From Cydia pomonella (taxonomy: Eukaryota; Arthropoda; Insecta; Lepidoptera; Tortricidae), in contig NC_084727.1 in assembly GCF_033807575.1 (NCBI RefSeq), positions 6,758,001 to 6,822,000 on the forward strand: a stretch of 64,000 nt of DNA, in the 5' to 3' direction. Positions 63,441 to 64,000 of this stretch are shown piece by piece. Within the stretch, counting starts at the first letter, position 1; every line of letters begins with the position of its first letter. The translations under genes and the position numbers were made by a program. The notes beneath the pieces were generated by a model. The model ran no database searches and was not told the DNA's origin. It saw only the letters and a program-made list of their open reading frames with translations.

Positions 63441-64000
63441 GCGGTTCCGTGAAGAAATGTGCTCCTGACTACTAATAATAATTCTCCGCCGTCGCTCCCG
63501 CTCCTGTCTAAGCCCCACCTCACTTTCTTCGAGTCTAGACCAGATTGGAAACTAGGCAGACCGGCTCGCCGTATATAGACCGTTTTCTACGCGCCTACTA
63601 TACCAATACAATAGATGTAGGAGCCGGTTAGCCCTTACACTGGGCTACCATTTATCTTAATCTGTTGGTGAAGTTGCATGGTGATTTTGTATTAGAAGTT
63701 GGGTTTTGTAACTAAAATTATAGTTTGGCAAGCCATTTTCGTCAGTAGAAAGAGTTTTAAGAGCCTGTCAACACCCAATGTCTTTGAAATTGATGTTACT
63801 TAAACAGTTTTTTAAGAAAGACTATTTGTTTTAGTCAAGTAAGAAAAATATATGTTCATATTAATTATATTTCAAAGACCGTGGTTGTACTCGATACATG
63901 ATTGAACGAAATCGGCTCGATAGAAAATAATTGCAAAGATTGTTCTTAAAATCACAATTAAACGGTTTTATGTCTTTATTGTTTTGACTTATGGGTCTGC
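63441..64000. other. No gene seen
   Basis: Nothing recognised up to the window edge. Confidence 0.4.

Overview
The window looks like intergenic or intronic nuclear DNA from a lepidopteran insect (butterfly or moth). The reasons are the AT-rich background, tRNA-derived SINEs with intact A and B boxes, several LINE 3' ends of types I recall from Lepidoptera, and many short palindromic elements. No species assignment is possible from this alone. No complete protein-coding gene, rRNA, functional tRNA or CRISPR array could be supported. Nearly all open frames are short and lie inside repeats.

Three short stretches look like real host exons. A CpG-rich block at about 9.34-9.93 kb (+) has a CRE site, a tiny upstream ORF and a candidate first coding exon with a consensus splice donor. 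A GC-rich 89-nt stretch at 15173-15261 (-) has both splice sites and one open phase. A 57-58-nt stretch at 35620-35677 (+) follows a strong acceptor and could be a last exon or a small internal exon. None could be tied to a named gene, and they need not belong to one gene, since two are on + and one on -.

The rest is a dense and often nested mobile-element landscape. (1) LINE remnants are all 5'-truncated: a reverse-transcriptase C-terminus with a zinc knuckle and restriction-endonuclease-like motifs at 49.0-50.0 kb, fragments at 17.4, 25.2, 57.7, 58.6 and 61.1 kb, weaker ones at 16.0 and 39.8 kb, and many 3'-UTR stubs. (2) Five copies of one SINE family lie at 24.5, 34.2, 34.7, 37.5 and 61.7 kb, with three other tRNA-like heads. 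(3) Non-autonomous DNA elements include TTAA-flanked elements with piggyBac-like ends, one hAT-like element with an 8-bp target duplication, and at least a dozen palindromic families. (4) Long repeats of about 250-860 bp are built around GGGTTCCGTA / TACGGAACCC ends and carry a GACA-type microsatellite, which in the 47-kb copy has grown to about 52 units.

The nesting gives a relative order of insertion: LINE into MITE with an 11-bp duplication (17.4 kb), hAT-like element into a TTAA element (12.2 kb), hairpin into SINE (34.85 kb), SINE into an inverted-repeat element (37.5 kb), MITE into MITE (45.4 kb), MITE into a LINE tail (39.5 kb) and one family into another (22.1 kb). I found no evidence for a novel enzymatic or defence system. 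The most useful leads are the candidate exons and the dated insertions. Family letters (A, B, C and so on) are local labels. Copies were matched by eye, so the ends of diverged repeats are approximate to about 10-20 bases.
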